10,817 bases of DNA from Gammaproteobacteria bacterium (GCA_003696465.1 RFHG01000315.1:1-10817), one strand, 5' to 3'. Shown: positions 1-8,647, counted from the stretch's first letter. Translations and numbers: made by a program. The notes: a model not told the origin generated them from the letters alone.

Positions 1-2361
<2,361 letters not shown>

Positions 2362-2377
2362 GAGTCTTCCTGATGGC

Positions 2378-2407
2378 TTGCGGTTGCCGGAACGGGGCGC
2401 GTATTAT
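2378..2407 (+). promoter_or_regulatory. Candidate sigma70 promoter for the gene at 2436
   Basis: TTGCGG at 2378-2383 and TATTAT at 2402-2407 are separated by 18 bp, about 28 bp before the ATG at 2436. The -10 box is nearly symmetrical and reads GATAAT followed by ACGCGCC on the other strand, so it could equally serve acnA, although no good -35 box is seen on that side. This is pattern matching only. Confidence 0.35.
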
Positions 2408-2435
2408 CCCCGATTTTCCGCCGGGGGGACAGCGC

Positions 2436-2780
2436 ATGATCGATGAAGAGGCCTTCGAGAGGTATCGCGACCAGCTCGGCGAACTGCTGGTGATCCTGCA
2501 CAAGACGACCACCTGGCTCGCGTTTTTCAGCTTTTGCGGCTACGCCGTGGCCGCTTTCTATCTCTACCGGGGCAATATCCCGCTCGCACTCGGCATTGCC
2601 ACCGCCAGTTATCTCTTCTTCCGCCTGTTTCGGCCCGTGTCGCTGGCCATCCTGCGCAGGATGGCGGCCCTGCGCGACGACCTGTGGCCGGCCATGGAGT
2701 GGCTGGATGCCCAGATCGCCGAGCATGGCGCCGAGCAGGTGATCTCCTGGCTCGACGACCGCCTCTTCCCGAAGCCCTGA
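2436..2780 (+). CDS. Hypothetical small membrane protein (114 aa)
   Basis: I do not recognise a named family. The reading frame stays open upstream to 2373, but the ATG at 2436 is preferred. It follows a GGGGGGA ribosome-binding site, and the upstream stretch overlaps the putative promoter. The protein has an acidic N-terminal segment (MIDEEAFERYRDQLGELL), then two probable transmembrane helices (about residues 27-44 and 48-64). A basic turn (FRLFRPVSLAILRRMAALR) follows, and then an amphipathic C-terminal tail of about 35 residues. This suggests a helical hairpin in the inner membrane with both ends in the cytoplasm. It is divergent from acnA with a 74-bp gap, and its stop codon lies 3 bp from the cyaY stop on the opposite strand. 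Nothing in the sequence ties its role to aconitase; adjacency is the only link. Confidence 0.8.
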   Translation: MIDEEAFERYRDQLGELLVILHKTTTWLAFFSFCGYAVAAFYLYRGNIPLALGIATASYLFFRLFRPVSLAILRRMAALRDDLWPAMEWLDAQIAEHGAEQVISWLDDRLFPKP

Positions 2781-2783
2781 GGC

Positions 2784-3104
2784 TCAGTCGAGCGATACCT
2801 CGCGGCCACTGATGCCGGAAAGCACACGGGTCAGGACGGCCTTCAGCTCCTCGCCGGTGCGGTCATCGACCCAGCGATTGTCCTCGAGTGAAAAGTGGGC
2901 CGGCCCTTCCGGCGATACCAGCCAGATCTGTTGCTGGGCTTCCTGCCGGTTGAGCACAAGGGTGCGGCCGTCATCGAACTCTATGGTCAGCACACCGTCG
3001 ATCAGGTCCAGGTCTGCGTCTTCCAGTGCATCGAGTGCCTCGAGCTGTTCCTGGATGGCTTCAAGCGTCTGTTCTGCAAGGACAGGGAATGAAGGTTGGT
3101 TCAT
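2784..3104 (-). CDS. cyaY: Iron-sulfur cluster assembly protein CyaY (bacterial frataxin)
   Basis: Frataxin homologue that binds iron and modulates IscS-dependent Fe-S cluster assembly in the cytosol. Two ATGs lie six bases apart. I chose the inner one at 3104 because its AGGAG is 8 nt away, whereas the outer ATG at 3110 has it only 2 nt away. This gives 106 residues, the same length as E. coli CyaY. Family features in order: an acidic first helix (about residues 10-35, with the run EALDALEDADLD), the strand GVLTIEFDDG (37-46), the signature LNRQEAQQQIWLVSPEGPAHF (51-71), and a DRTGEEL turn (81-87) before the last helix. It lies 64 bp downstream of DUF423 on the same strand, so the two are likely co-transcribed. 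Its 3' end nearly abuts the convergent membrane-protein gene. Confidence 0.95.
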   Translation of the reverse strand: MNQPSFPVLAEQTLEAIQEQLEALDALEDADLDLIDGVLTIEFDDGRTLVLNRQEAQQQIWLVSPEGPAHFSLEDNRWVDDRTGEELKAVLTRVLSGISGREVSLD

Positions 3105-3168
3105 GGGCATGACTCCTCTGGAAGAGACGGCATCCTGCCAGCGGAAAAGGGGTGTTTCAACGCCTGGC

Positions 3169-3531
3169 TCATGAGGTTTTGCGTCGCGTCAGGAAAGCAA
3201 GAACAATCCAGCCGGCAATGAATGAAAGCCCGCCGAGGGGAGTGATCATGCCCAACCAGCGGATGTTCGTTATGGCCAGCAGATAGAGGCTGCCGGAAAA
3301 GAGCAGGATGCCGCCAAGCAGCAGCCAGCCGGCTGGGGCTACCACAGTGCCCTGTCGCTGGAGGATACCGATGAGCACCAGGGCCAGCCCATGCAGTGCG
3401 TGGTAGTCCACGGCCTTGTGCCAGATTGCGAGGTGATGTGCATCCAGGCGGTTTTCGAGGCCGTGGGCACCGAAGGCGCCGGTCATGATGGCCAGAGCAG
3501 CGAACAGGGCACCAGTGGAAAGCCAGTTCAT
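3169..3531 (-). CDS. DUF423 family membrane protein (YgdD-like)
   Basis: Small inner-membrane protein of unknown function. The 120 residues contain the usual DUF423 opening (GALFAALAIMTGAFGAHGLE) and the family-typical segment WHKAVDYHALHGLALV. Four hydrophobic helices are apparent, at about residues 3-20, 45-58, 66-85 and 93-113, followed by a basic tail (TRRKTS). The ATG at 3531 is preceded by GGGAG with 9 nt spacing. The open frame continues upstream to 3618, but that extension has no ribosome-binding site and would overlap the 5' end of yajQ. It is divergent from yajQ across 85 bp and probably forms a two-gene unit with cyaY. No function is inferred beyond membership of the family. Confidence 0.9.
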   Translation of the reverse strand: MNWLSTGALFAALAIMTGAFGAHGLENRLDAHHLAIWHKAVDYHALHGLALVLIGILQRQGTVVAPAGWLLLGGILLFSGSLYLLAITNIRWLGMITPLGGLSFIAGWIVLAFLTRRKTS

Positions 3532-3616
3532 GATGGTTGTCTCCCTTGTGTTTCCTGATATGGTAAGCAATCTCTGAAATCGTTTCCCAGAATCCGTCAA
3601 TTCGAGGACAGGACCC

Positions 3617-4102
3617 ATGCCTTCGTTCGATGTGGTTTCCGAAGTCGATCACCACGAGCTGACCAACGCCATCGACCAGACCAATCGCGAGATCTCGCAG
3701 CGGTATGACCTGAAGACCACCAGTGCCCAGGTGGAGAAGCAGGACGACAATACGCTGAAACTTACGGCTGATTCGGAGTTTCATGCCGGGCAGGTGATGG
3801 ACATTCTGCTGCAGAAACTCGCCAAGCGCGGGATCGACATTGGCTGTGTCGAGGCCGGAGAGGTGACGCCCTCCGGCAAGATCGTGCACCAGATCATCAC
3901 CATTCGCGAGGGGCTGGATCAGCCGACTGCGAAGAAGATGATCAAGCTCATCAAGGACAGCAAGCTCAAGGTGCAGGCGCAGTTGCAGGGAGAGAAGATC
4001 CGGGTACAGGGCAAGAAGCGCGACGACCTGCAATCCGTGATCGCCCTCTTGAAGGGGGCAGAACTGGGGCTGCCGCTGCAGTTTCAGAACTTTCGGGATT
4101 AA
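3617..4102 (+). CDS. yajQ: YajQ family nucleotide-binding protein
   Basis: Cytosolic protein of the UPF0234/YajQ family. Members have been described as binding cyclic di-GMP (in Xanthomonas) and as binding nucleotides or tRNA, so the precise role here is inferred from family only. The 161 residues match the usual length of about 160-163. The protein starts MPSFDVVSEVDHHELTNAID and includes SQRYDLK, the GKIVHQIITIREGLDQ segment, the lysine-rich AKKMIKLIKDSKLKVQAQLQ helix, the GEKIRVQGKKRDDLQ strand-turn and the closing PLQFQNFRD. A GAGGACAGG ribosome-binding site precedes the ATG at 3617. The gene is monocistronic: divergent from DUF423 and convergent with the 109-aa protein, whose stop lies 7 bp beyond its own. 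Confidence 0.96.
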   Translation: MPSFDVVSEVDHHELTNAIDQTNREISQRYDLKTTSAQVEKQDDNTLKLTADSEFHAGQVMDILLQKLAKRGIDIGCVEAGEVTPSGKIVHQIITIREGLDQPTAKKMIKLIKDSKLKVQAQLQGEKIRVQGKKRDDLQSVIALLKGAELGLPLQFQNFRD

Positions 4103-4109
4103 CGCCGTC

Positions 4110-4439
4110 TCAGTCCCGTTGTCCCAGGTCGGGAACCGGTGGCAGTTCCCGTTCCTCGGGTTTCCAGCCAAGCTCCAGGGCTCGGGCAATGGCGGCCTTG
4201 TGGATGCGTTCGTGGGCCGCGCGCCAGGCCTCGGGCAGGCGGGCGGTGTCATAGTCCACCTCTTCCCACACGGCAACTACGCGCTCGTGCACGGCCTGCA
4301 GTGCGCGCAGCGTCCAGCCCGCGCACTGCTCGCCTTCCGGCAGCAGGCCAAAGGCCCAGGCATCGCGGATGGTGTTGCCGATGGGGGTCATGCCGCCAAA
4401 GTCGTCGGCCTCGAGGCCGGGATAGATATCTTCTCGCAT
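4110..4439 (-). CDS. Hypothetical protein (109 aa)
   Basis: I do not recognise the family. The frame is accepted as real because it fills the gap between yajQ and the divergent gene at 4486 without overlap and has sensible protein composition. The N-terminus (MREDIYPGLEADDFGGMTPI) is acidic with glycines. It is followed by a probable helix, GNTIRDAWAFGLLPEGE, a tryptophan-containing helix (GWTLRALQAVHERVVAVWEE) and a basic helix (PEAWRAAHERIHKAAIARAL). The tail is proline-rich, PEERELPPVPDL. There are no transmembrane segments, signal peptide or metal motif; a single cysteine is present (residue 39). The ATG at 4439 lacks a clear ribosome-binding site, and an internal ATG at residue 17 has none either, so the start is uncertain. 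It is a soluble, mostly helical protein of unknown function. Confidence 0.65.
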   Translation of the reverse strand: MREDIYPGLEADDFGGMTPIGNTIRDAWAFGLLPEGEQCAGWTLRALQAVHERVVAVWEEVDYDTARLPEAWRAAHERIHKAAIARALELGWKPEERELPPVPDLGQRD

Positions 4440-4485
4440 ACGGGGCTGTCCGCAGTCCGGTTGCCCACATTATGAGGAATTCCGC

Positions 4486-5028
4486 ATGGACAGGAAACTG
4501 CTGTACCGCTCGCTGATGAAGATCATGGTGCTGCTGGCACTGACCTTCATTTTCTATGCATTTCTCGAGGACTGGCTGGCACAGCAACAGACCGAAGAGC
4601 GGGATCATGCCGTGGTTGATGTCACCATGCTGGAGCCCGGAGCCGAGATGCGCGTGCGCTGGGATGGGAAAGGGTACCTGATCCTGCATCGCACGCCGCA
4701 GATGATCCGCCATCTGCGCAGCCATGAAGAGGGTCTGCTGGACCCGTATTCGGAGCGCAGCCTGCAACCCGAATGGGCACAGAACCCCCTGCGTTCGGCC
4801 CGTCCGGAGTATCTGGTCGTCATGGTGCCGAGCTTCCCGGGGCAGGGCGAATGCCCCTTGCGCTATCAGCCGCCAGGACCGGATGGCGCGGGCAGGCTGA
4901 TGGCCGAGTGCAACGGCGCGGCATACGACCTCGCCGGACGCGCCATCAGTGGCACGGCGGCTCGCGGCAATCTGGTAGTGCCGGAGTACCACTGGCAGAC
5001 CCCAGTGCAGCTTGTGATCCTCAGGTGA
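4486..5028 (+). CDS. Membrane-anchored Rieske-fold protein lacking the [2Fe-2S] ligands
   Basis: Homologous in layout to the Rieske subunit of the cytochrome bc1 complex (PetA). It has one N-terminal transmembrane helix (about residues 10-28), a hinge, then a periplasmic domain. Shared landmarks are VDVTMLEPG (44-52), LILHRTPQM (65-73), DPYSE (86-90), RPEYLVV (106-112), and YDLAGR followed by NLVVPEYHW (147-170). Where true Rieske proteins have CTHLGC and CPCHGS, this one has PGQGEC and AECNGA. By alignment on YDLAGR and on the C-x3-Y-x-P segment, the surviving C123 and C142 correspond to the disulfide pair. All four cluster ligands (two Cys, two His) are gone. It should therefore not carry a Rieske cluster. 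The ATG at 4486 has AGGA 7 nt upstream. There are no cytochrome b or c1 genes beside it. The gene overlaps the 3' end of rsmJ by 8 bp. The function is unknown. Confidence 0.8.
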   Translation: MDRKLLYRSLMKIMVLLALTFIFYAFLEDWLAQQQTEERDHAVVDVTMLEPGAEMRVRWDGKGYLILHRTPQMIRHLRSHEEGLLDPYSERSLQPEWAQNPLRSARPEYLVVMVPSFPGQGECPLRYQPPGPDGAGRLMAECNGAAYDLAGRAISGTAARGNLVVPEYHWQTPVQLVILR

Positions 5029-5794
5029 CCGGGTAGATGTCGTAGCGGGTGGTCTTGCCGGTTATGCTGCCGGAAGGCGGCCGGTTGGCAAGAAACGGGG
5101 CCTTTCTCGGGCGCTTGACCACTATACGCTGGTGCGCGAGTCCCCGTGCCCGTTCCAGCAGGCGGTCACTGTCACTGTCGCGGCCGACCAGTCGGTGAAA
5201 CAGCTGCATTTCCTTCTTTACCTGCGCTGTCTTGTCCCGTGCAGGGAACATCGGGTCCAGATAGGCTACCTCGCAAACGGGGAGGTCGGAGGATTCCAGG
5301 GCATCGGTTACGATCAGCTCGACGCGTTCCCTGACCCAGGGCAGGGCCTGAGCCGCTCGGAGCAGGGCATCTTCCAGCAGCAGACCAACCAGCGGCTGAC
5401 GCTCCACCAGGGTAACCTGGCATCCGAGCGACGCGAGCAGCATGCCGTCCCTGCCCAGTCCCGCCGTCAGATCGAGGATATGCGGACAGCTCCGACCACG
5501 AACCCCGCAGGCCCTGGCGAGCATGGGCGCGGCATGTACCCCCTGACGCAGGCGGTGACCAAGTGCGCCGGAGAGATAGTCGATATGGAAGTCGGGAAGC
5601 CCCCATGAACATGGGGGCCGGAGTTCAATTCGATTGTCGACCCGGACCAGCAGCAGTTCGTCCGGGGCGTCGGCCTGCTCCGGATCGAGGCAGGCAACAC
5701 CCAGCCGCTCGGCAATGGCCTCGGCCCTTGCCGCTGCCGCTGCCGTGACGGGCAGAACGGCAACGGCAGGGGCCTGCGGGTCAGAAGTCGACAA
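5021..5794 (-). CDS. rsmJ: 16S rRNA (guanine1516-N2)-methyltransferase RsmJ
   Basis: Methylates G1516 of 16S rRNA using S-adenosylmethionine. Visible motifs, numbered from the TTG start, are the SAM-binding DLTAGLGRDG (108-117), the acidic end of the next strand LVERQP (about 129-134), the catalytic-region YLDPMFP (178-184), KKEMQLFHRLVG (family-typical) and VVKRP (225-229), ending in DIYPVT. The start is unsettled. ATGs at 5851 and 5848 would give 275-276 residues but overlap the upstream gene by about 70 bp with no ribosome-binding site. The TTG at 5794 gives 257 residues, close to E. coli's 250, with a 14-nt overlap, and is my choice. It is probably translationally coupled to the outer-membrane gene. 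A perfect inverted repeat sits in the coding sequence (see 5599-5618). Confidence 0.9.
   Translation of the reverse strand: MSTSDPQAPAVAVLPVTAAAAARAEAIAERLGVACLDPEQADAPDELLLVRVDNRIELRPPCSWGLPDFHIDYLSGALGHRLRQGVHAAPMLARACGVRGRSCPHILDLTAGLGRDGMLLASLGCQVTLVERQPLVGLLLEDALLRAAQALPWVRERVELIVTDALESSDLPVCEVAYLDPMFPARDKTAQVKKEMQLFHRLVGRDSDSDRLLERARGLAHQRIVVKRPRKAPFLANRPPSGSITGKTTRYDIYPVT
5599..5618. repeat. Perfect inverted repeat inside rsmJ
   Basis: Arms GCCCCCATG and CATGGGGGC are separated by only two bases (AA). The repeat falls in the variable N-terminal part of rsmJ, encoding the region around PPCSWGLP, which I cannot match to the E. coli protein. With such a short loop it is unlikely to form a stable hairpin at full length. 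There is no T-run on either side, so it is not an intrinsic terminator. It may be chance in GC-rich DNA. Confidence 0.5.
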
Positions 5795-6533
5795 AGACGG
5801 CGATGTAGGGGCCGCCAAAACTGAAATCAGCCGTGATGTTCGAGACATCATTCAGTTTGGCACCATTTGTGCGGTACCCCCCCTCGATACCCACGACCCA
5901 GGGCGACTGCCAGGCCACCCAGCCGCGGAAGTCACGCAGGTAGTTCCCGCTGTAGCCGATGTAGCTGCCATCGGCACCGATGCGCAGATTGGCCGGCAGG
6001 CTGGCCTCTACCCGTCCATAGAGCAACGGAGCCCAGACATCGAAATCCGCCTTTTCGTACTGGCCACTGCCTGTGATTTCCATGCTGCCCTTGAGATTGC
6101 GCAGATCCAGGCCCAGATCCAGTGAAACGACATTGTCGAGCAGTTCGTAGTACAGGATGCCCCCGGTCTCGCGCACGTCGAACTTGCTGCTGACGTCACT
6201 GTTCACGGGATAGGTGGCGCCACCGAAGTCAATCTGCTGGGTGATGGTGCCTTGCCCGTCGGTGGAAAAATTGGCCGCATAGAGGCGAATGTTCGGCAGC
6301 AGAGGAACGGGGTGCTCGATCGAAATCCAGCCGAAACCGTTCTGCTTGTCCTTGAGGTGCAGGTCGTCTTTTACATCGATGTTGGTGGCGGTGCCGGTCG
6401 TATTGTAGGTACCGCTGCCGCTGACATTCTGCTGCCATCCGGCCACGCCGAAATCCACGCCAATCACATCGGCCTGGGCGGATGCCGTAGCCAACATGCC
6501 CATGGTCAGTACTGCTGCAATTTTCCTGTTCAT
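5781..6533 (-). CDS. Outer-membrane beta-barrel protein (TIGR04219-like)
   Basis: Probable small beta-barrel in the outer membrane. A signal peptide is clear: MNRK, a hydrophobic core (IAAVLTMGMLATASA), and AQA cleavage after residue 21, giving a mature start DVIGVDFGVAGWQQ. The mature part of about 229 residues has alternating amphipathic strands rich in G, S, T and aromatic residues. It ends in phenylalanine (IAVFVDF), the usual barrel-assembly signal. The opening DVIGVDFGVAGW and length fit the TIGR04219 group as I remember it, but that assignment needs a profile search. A strong GGGAGGA lies 6 nt before the ATG at 6533. The 91-bp gap from slyX contains a 10-bp palindrome (TGCAATTGCA, 6597-6606) and no convincing promoter. 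The 3' end overlaps the chosen rsmJ start. Confidence 0.82.
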   Translation of the reverse strand: MNRKIAAVLTMGMLATASAQADVIGVDFGVAGWQQNVSGSGTYNTTGTATNIDVKDDLHLKDKQNGFGWISIEHPVPLLPNIRLYAANFSTDGQGTITQQIDFGGATYPVNSDVSSKFDVRETGGILYYELLDNVVSLDLGLDLRNLKGSMEITGSGQYEKADFDVWAPLLYGRVEASLPANLRIGADGSYIGYSGNYLRDFRGWVAWQSPWVVGIEGGYRTNGAKLNDVSNITADFSFGGPYIAVFVDF

Positions 6534-6624
6534 CAGATTCCTCCCGAGATCAGCAGGGTAGGTTCCCCACAGGTTGAAAACATCCTACAGGCCGCCTGCA
6601 ATTGCAAGTGCCGGTATCCATATT

Positions 6625-6834
6625 TCAGTAATGTGGCGGGATGTCTTCTTCCGGACGCAGGGGCGCCCCTTGACTGGCCTGGGCACGCAACTGGTCGCGC
6701 AGGGTCTCGATCTCGCGCTGCATGGCCTGCCGGTCGCGTTCGAGGGCGAGCAGACTGCGGGTGAGTTGATCGACATGATCTTCCAGGTGGGTGATGCGGA
6801 TTTCCAGTTCGGTGATGCGGTCGCGGTCAGTCAT
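6625..6834 (-). CDS. slyX: SlyX family protein
   Basis: Short cytosolic coiled-coil protein of unknown molecular role. Its 69 residues compare with about 72 in E. coli. Residues about 4-52 form a heptad-like charged helix (ITELEIRITHLEDHVDQL and onward), followed by a proline-rich tail that ends PPHY, the hallmark C-terminus of SlyX proteins. The ATG at 6834 overlaps the TGA of the hydroxyacid dehydrogenase (ATGA, 4-bp overlap), so the two are likely translationally coupled. GGAA sits about 8 nt upstream, inside the end of the dehydrogenase gene. In other proteobacteria slyX usually lies near slyD; here its partner is a dehydrogenase. Confidence 0.9.
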   Translation of the reverse strand: MTDRDRITELEIRITHLEDHVDQLTRSLLALERDRQAMQREIETLRDQLRAQASQGAPLRPEEDIPPHY

Positions 6835-7808
6835 GTTCGGATTCCAACTTCATTGATGGGGGTTCCGGCCTGCCAGTGTCGCACCACATTGGCGAGCTGG
6901 TCGAGCAGGCGTTGCCGTGCCGCGCGGCTGGCCCAGGCCACATGCGGGGTGACGATCAGGTTGGGCGGCGGGTCGGCCAAAAGCGGATGATCGGCGCGGG
7001 GCGGCTCGGGGTCGAGGACATCCACTCCTGCTCCGCCGAGATGGCCCGAAACCAGAGCTGCACGCAGGTCCTGAGGTTCCACGAGAGCGCCGCGCGCCGT
7101 GTTGATGAGCAAGGCACCGGGCTTCATCCTGGCCAGGGTTTCACGGTTGAACAGGTGATGTGTCTCGGGCGTCAAAGGAGCATGCAGGCTGATGATGTCC
7201 GCTGTTTCAAGCACGACGAGAAAGGGCAACCGGCCGGGCCGGATCGTGGTGGAGCCTGGCCGCTCCGAAATCAGTACCCGCAGGCCCAGACATTCGGCTG
7301 CCCGTGCAACTGCCTGACCCAGGGTTCCGTGGCCGATGATGCCCAGCGTTTGACCATGCAATTCCTCGATCCCGGGATCGAGCAGGCAAAAGTGGCTGGA
7401 ACGGCTCCATTCTCCATTGCGGACACGATCCTGACAGGCCGGCAGGCGCGTTCTCAAGGCCAGGATGAGTGCCAGCGTGTGCTGGACGACCGATGGGGTG
7501 GCGTAGTCACGGATATTGCACACGGTAATGCCGCGTTTGCGGGCAGCCTCGATATCCACGTTGTTGGTTCCGGTGGCTGCAACACAGACCAGGGACAGCC
7601 TGTCGGCGCCATCGAGGAGCGCAGCATCCAGAACCACCTTGTTGGTGATGACGACCTTCCTTCCCCGGATACGTTCGGCCACCTGGTCCGGTGCCGTCCG
7701 CGCATGGCATTCCAGCTGTGGCAAAACCGCATGCAGGGTAGACCAGTCGAGATCGCCGGCATCCAGCGAATCGGCATCAAGAAAGGTTGCAGGGCAATCG
7801 CGCGTCAT
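6831..7808 (-). CDS. hprA: D-2-hydroxyacid dehydrogenase, probable hydroxypyruvate reductase/glycerate dehydrogenase
   Basis: NAD(P)-dependent reduction of hydroxypyruvate to D-glycerate is the expected reaction. Numbering is from the ATG at 7808 (325 aa). Substrate-domain segments are VVITNKVVLD (52-61) and VAATGTNNVD (76-85), followed by NIRDYATPSVVQHT, all typical of HprA. The nucleotide-binding glycine motif GHGTLG is at 159-164. The catalytic triad is visible: R239 in TARGAL, E268 in DPEPP and H289 in TPHVAW. The open frame extends 13 codons further to a TTG at 7847, but that stretch is the terminator of the upstream gene, and the family N-terminus fits the ATG. No Shine-Dalgarno sequence is visible, and the start lies 11 nt beyond a terminator T-run, which is odd. 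It overlaps slyX by 4 bp. Other 2-hydroxyacid substrates are possible. Confidence 0.88.
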   Translation of the reverse strand: MTRDCPATFLDADSLDAGDLDWSTLHAVLPQLECHARTAPDQVAERIRGRKVVITNKVVLDAALLDGADRLSLVCVAATGTNNVDIEAARKRGITVCNIRDYATPSVVQHTLALILALRTRLPACQDRVRNGEWSRSSHFCLLDPGIEELHGQTLGIIGHGTLGQAVARAAECLGLRVLISERPGSTTIRPGRLPFLVVLETADIISLHAPLTPETHHLFNRETLARMKPGALLINTARGALVEPQDLRAALVSGHLGGAGVDVLDPEPPRADHPLLADPPPNLIVTPHVAWASRAARQRLLDQLANVVRHWQAGTPINEVGIRT

Positions 7809-7819
7809 CGGAAGGAACG

Positions 7820-7843
7820 AAAAGGGCCCCAAACATGGGGCCC
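7820..7843 (-). terminator. Intrinsic terminator downstream of the BI-1 gene
   Basis: Read on the minus strand: a perfect 7-bp GC stem (GGGCCCC / GGGGCCC), a 6-nt loop (ATGTTT), then TTTT. It starts 22 bp beyond the BI-1 stop codon. On the plus strand there is no T-run after the stem, so it acts in one direction only. It ends just before the hprA start codon. Confidence 0.8.
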
Positions 7844-7865
7844 GCAATACAGTGTCGTGTACGAC

Positions 7866-8564
7866 TCAGTCTTCGCCCGCAAACACGCCCAGCAGATTCA
7901 GCAGGCTGACGAAGAGGTTGAAGATGGTGACATACAGGCTGACCGTGGCCATGATGTAGTTGGTTTCGCCGCCGTGGATGATCTGGCTGGTCTCGTACAG
8001 GATCATGCCGGCCATCAGCAGGATGAACATGCTGGATACGGCCAGGGAGAGACCGCCCATGTCGAACACTGCAGCCGCGATACCGGCAAGGAAGGCCACC
8101 AGGACACCGACCATCAGGAAGCTTCCCATGAAGCTGAAGTCCTTGCGTGTGACCAGGGCAACACCGGACAGGGTGAGGAAGATGGCGCCGGTTCCGCCCA
8201 GGGCCATCATGACGAGCTGGTCACCGTTGGAAAAGGCCTGCACATAGGCATTGATCATCGGCCCCAGCGTTGCGCCCATGAACCCGGTGAGGGCGAAGAC
8301 GAAAACCAGCCCCAGGGCGCTGTTGCGGAACTTGGTCGTGAGGAACAACAGGCCGAAATAGCCGACCAGGGTGATGATCAGACCCGGATGGGGCATGTTG
8401 AGGCTGGCGGCCAGCCAGGCCGTGAAGGCCGAGAACAGCAGCGTCATCGACAACAGCATGTAGGTGTTGCGCAGAACGCGGTTGACCTCGACCGAGGGGG
8501 TGGCGGTTGCCGATGCATTCAGAGCGATGGCTTCCGCGCGGCTACGATTCAGATCGTGATTCAT
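7866..8564 (-). CDS. BAX inhibitor-1 / YccA family membrane protein
   Basis: Multi-pass inner-membrane protein of the BI-1 (TMBIM) family. Bacterial members have been linked to calcium or proton leak (B. subtilis YetJ) and to FtsH protease (E. coli YccA), so the role here is not fixed. It has 232 residues and seven probable transmembrane helices, at about 33-53, 60-77, 83-104, 117-137, 145-167, 173-190 and 205-226. The soluble N-terminus has about 30 residues. The family-typical final segments are LYETSQIIHGGETNYI and SLYVTIFNLFVSLLNLLG. The start is the ATG at 8564 because AAGGAG lies 8 nt upstream; the frame remains open to 8849, but that extension reads antisense through the tRNA gene. It ends with its own terminator, so it is probably monocistronic. 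Confidence 0.92.
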   Translation of the reverse strand: MNHDLNRSRAEAIALNASATATPSVEVNRVLRNTYMLLSMTLLFSAFTAWLAASLNMPHPGLIITLVGYFGLLFLTTKFRNSALGLVFVFALTGFMGATLGPMINAYVQAFSNGDQLVMMALGGTGAIFLTLSGVALVTRKDFSFMGSFLMVGVLVAFLAGIAAAVFDMGGLSLAVSSMFILLMAGMILYETSQIIHGGETNYIMATVSLYVTIFNLFVSLLNLLGVFAGED

Positions 8565-8618
8565 TCCTTGTACTCCTTGGGGAAATTCACGGTATGGGTT
8601 GTTGTTCGTATGGGACAT

Positions 8619-8647
8619 ATCATCCCGGCTTTTGTTCCCCTGTGCAA
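8619..8647 (-). promoter_or_regulatory. Candidate promoter of the BI-1 gene
   Basis: On the minus strand TTGCAC (8647-8642) and GATGAT (8624-8619) are 17 bp apart. This places the transcription start about 45-50 bp before the ATG at 8564. The -35 box is good and the -10 box mediocre. Confidence 0.4.

Noticed and set aside
3532..3616. Promoters in the DUF423/yajQ divergent gap.
   Set aside because: TTGTGT (3546) has no acceptable -10 box at 16-18 bp, and TATGGT and TGATAT lack partners; nothing convincing on either strand.
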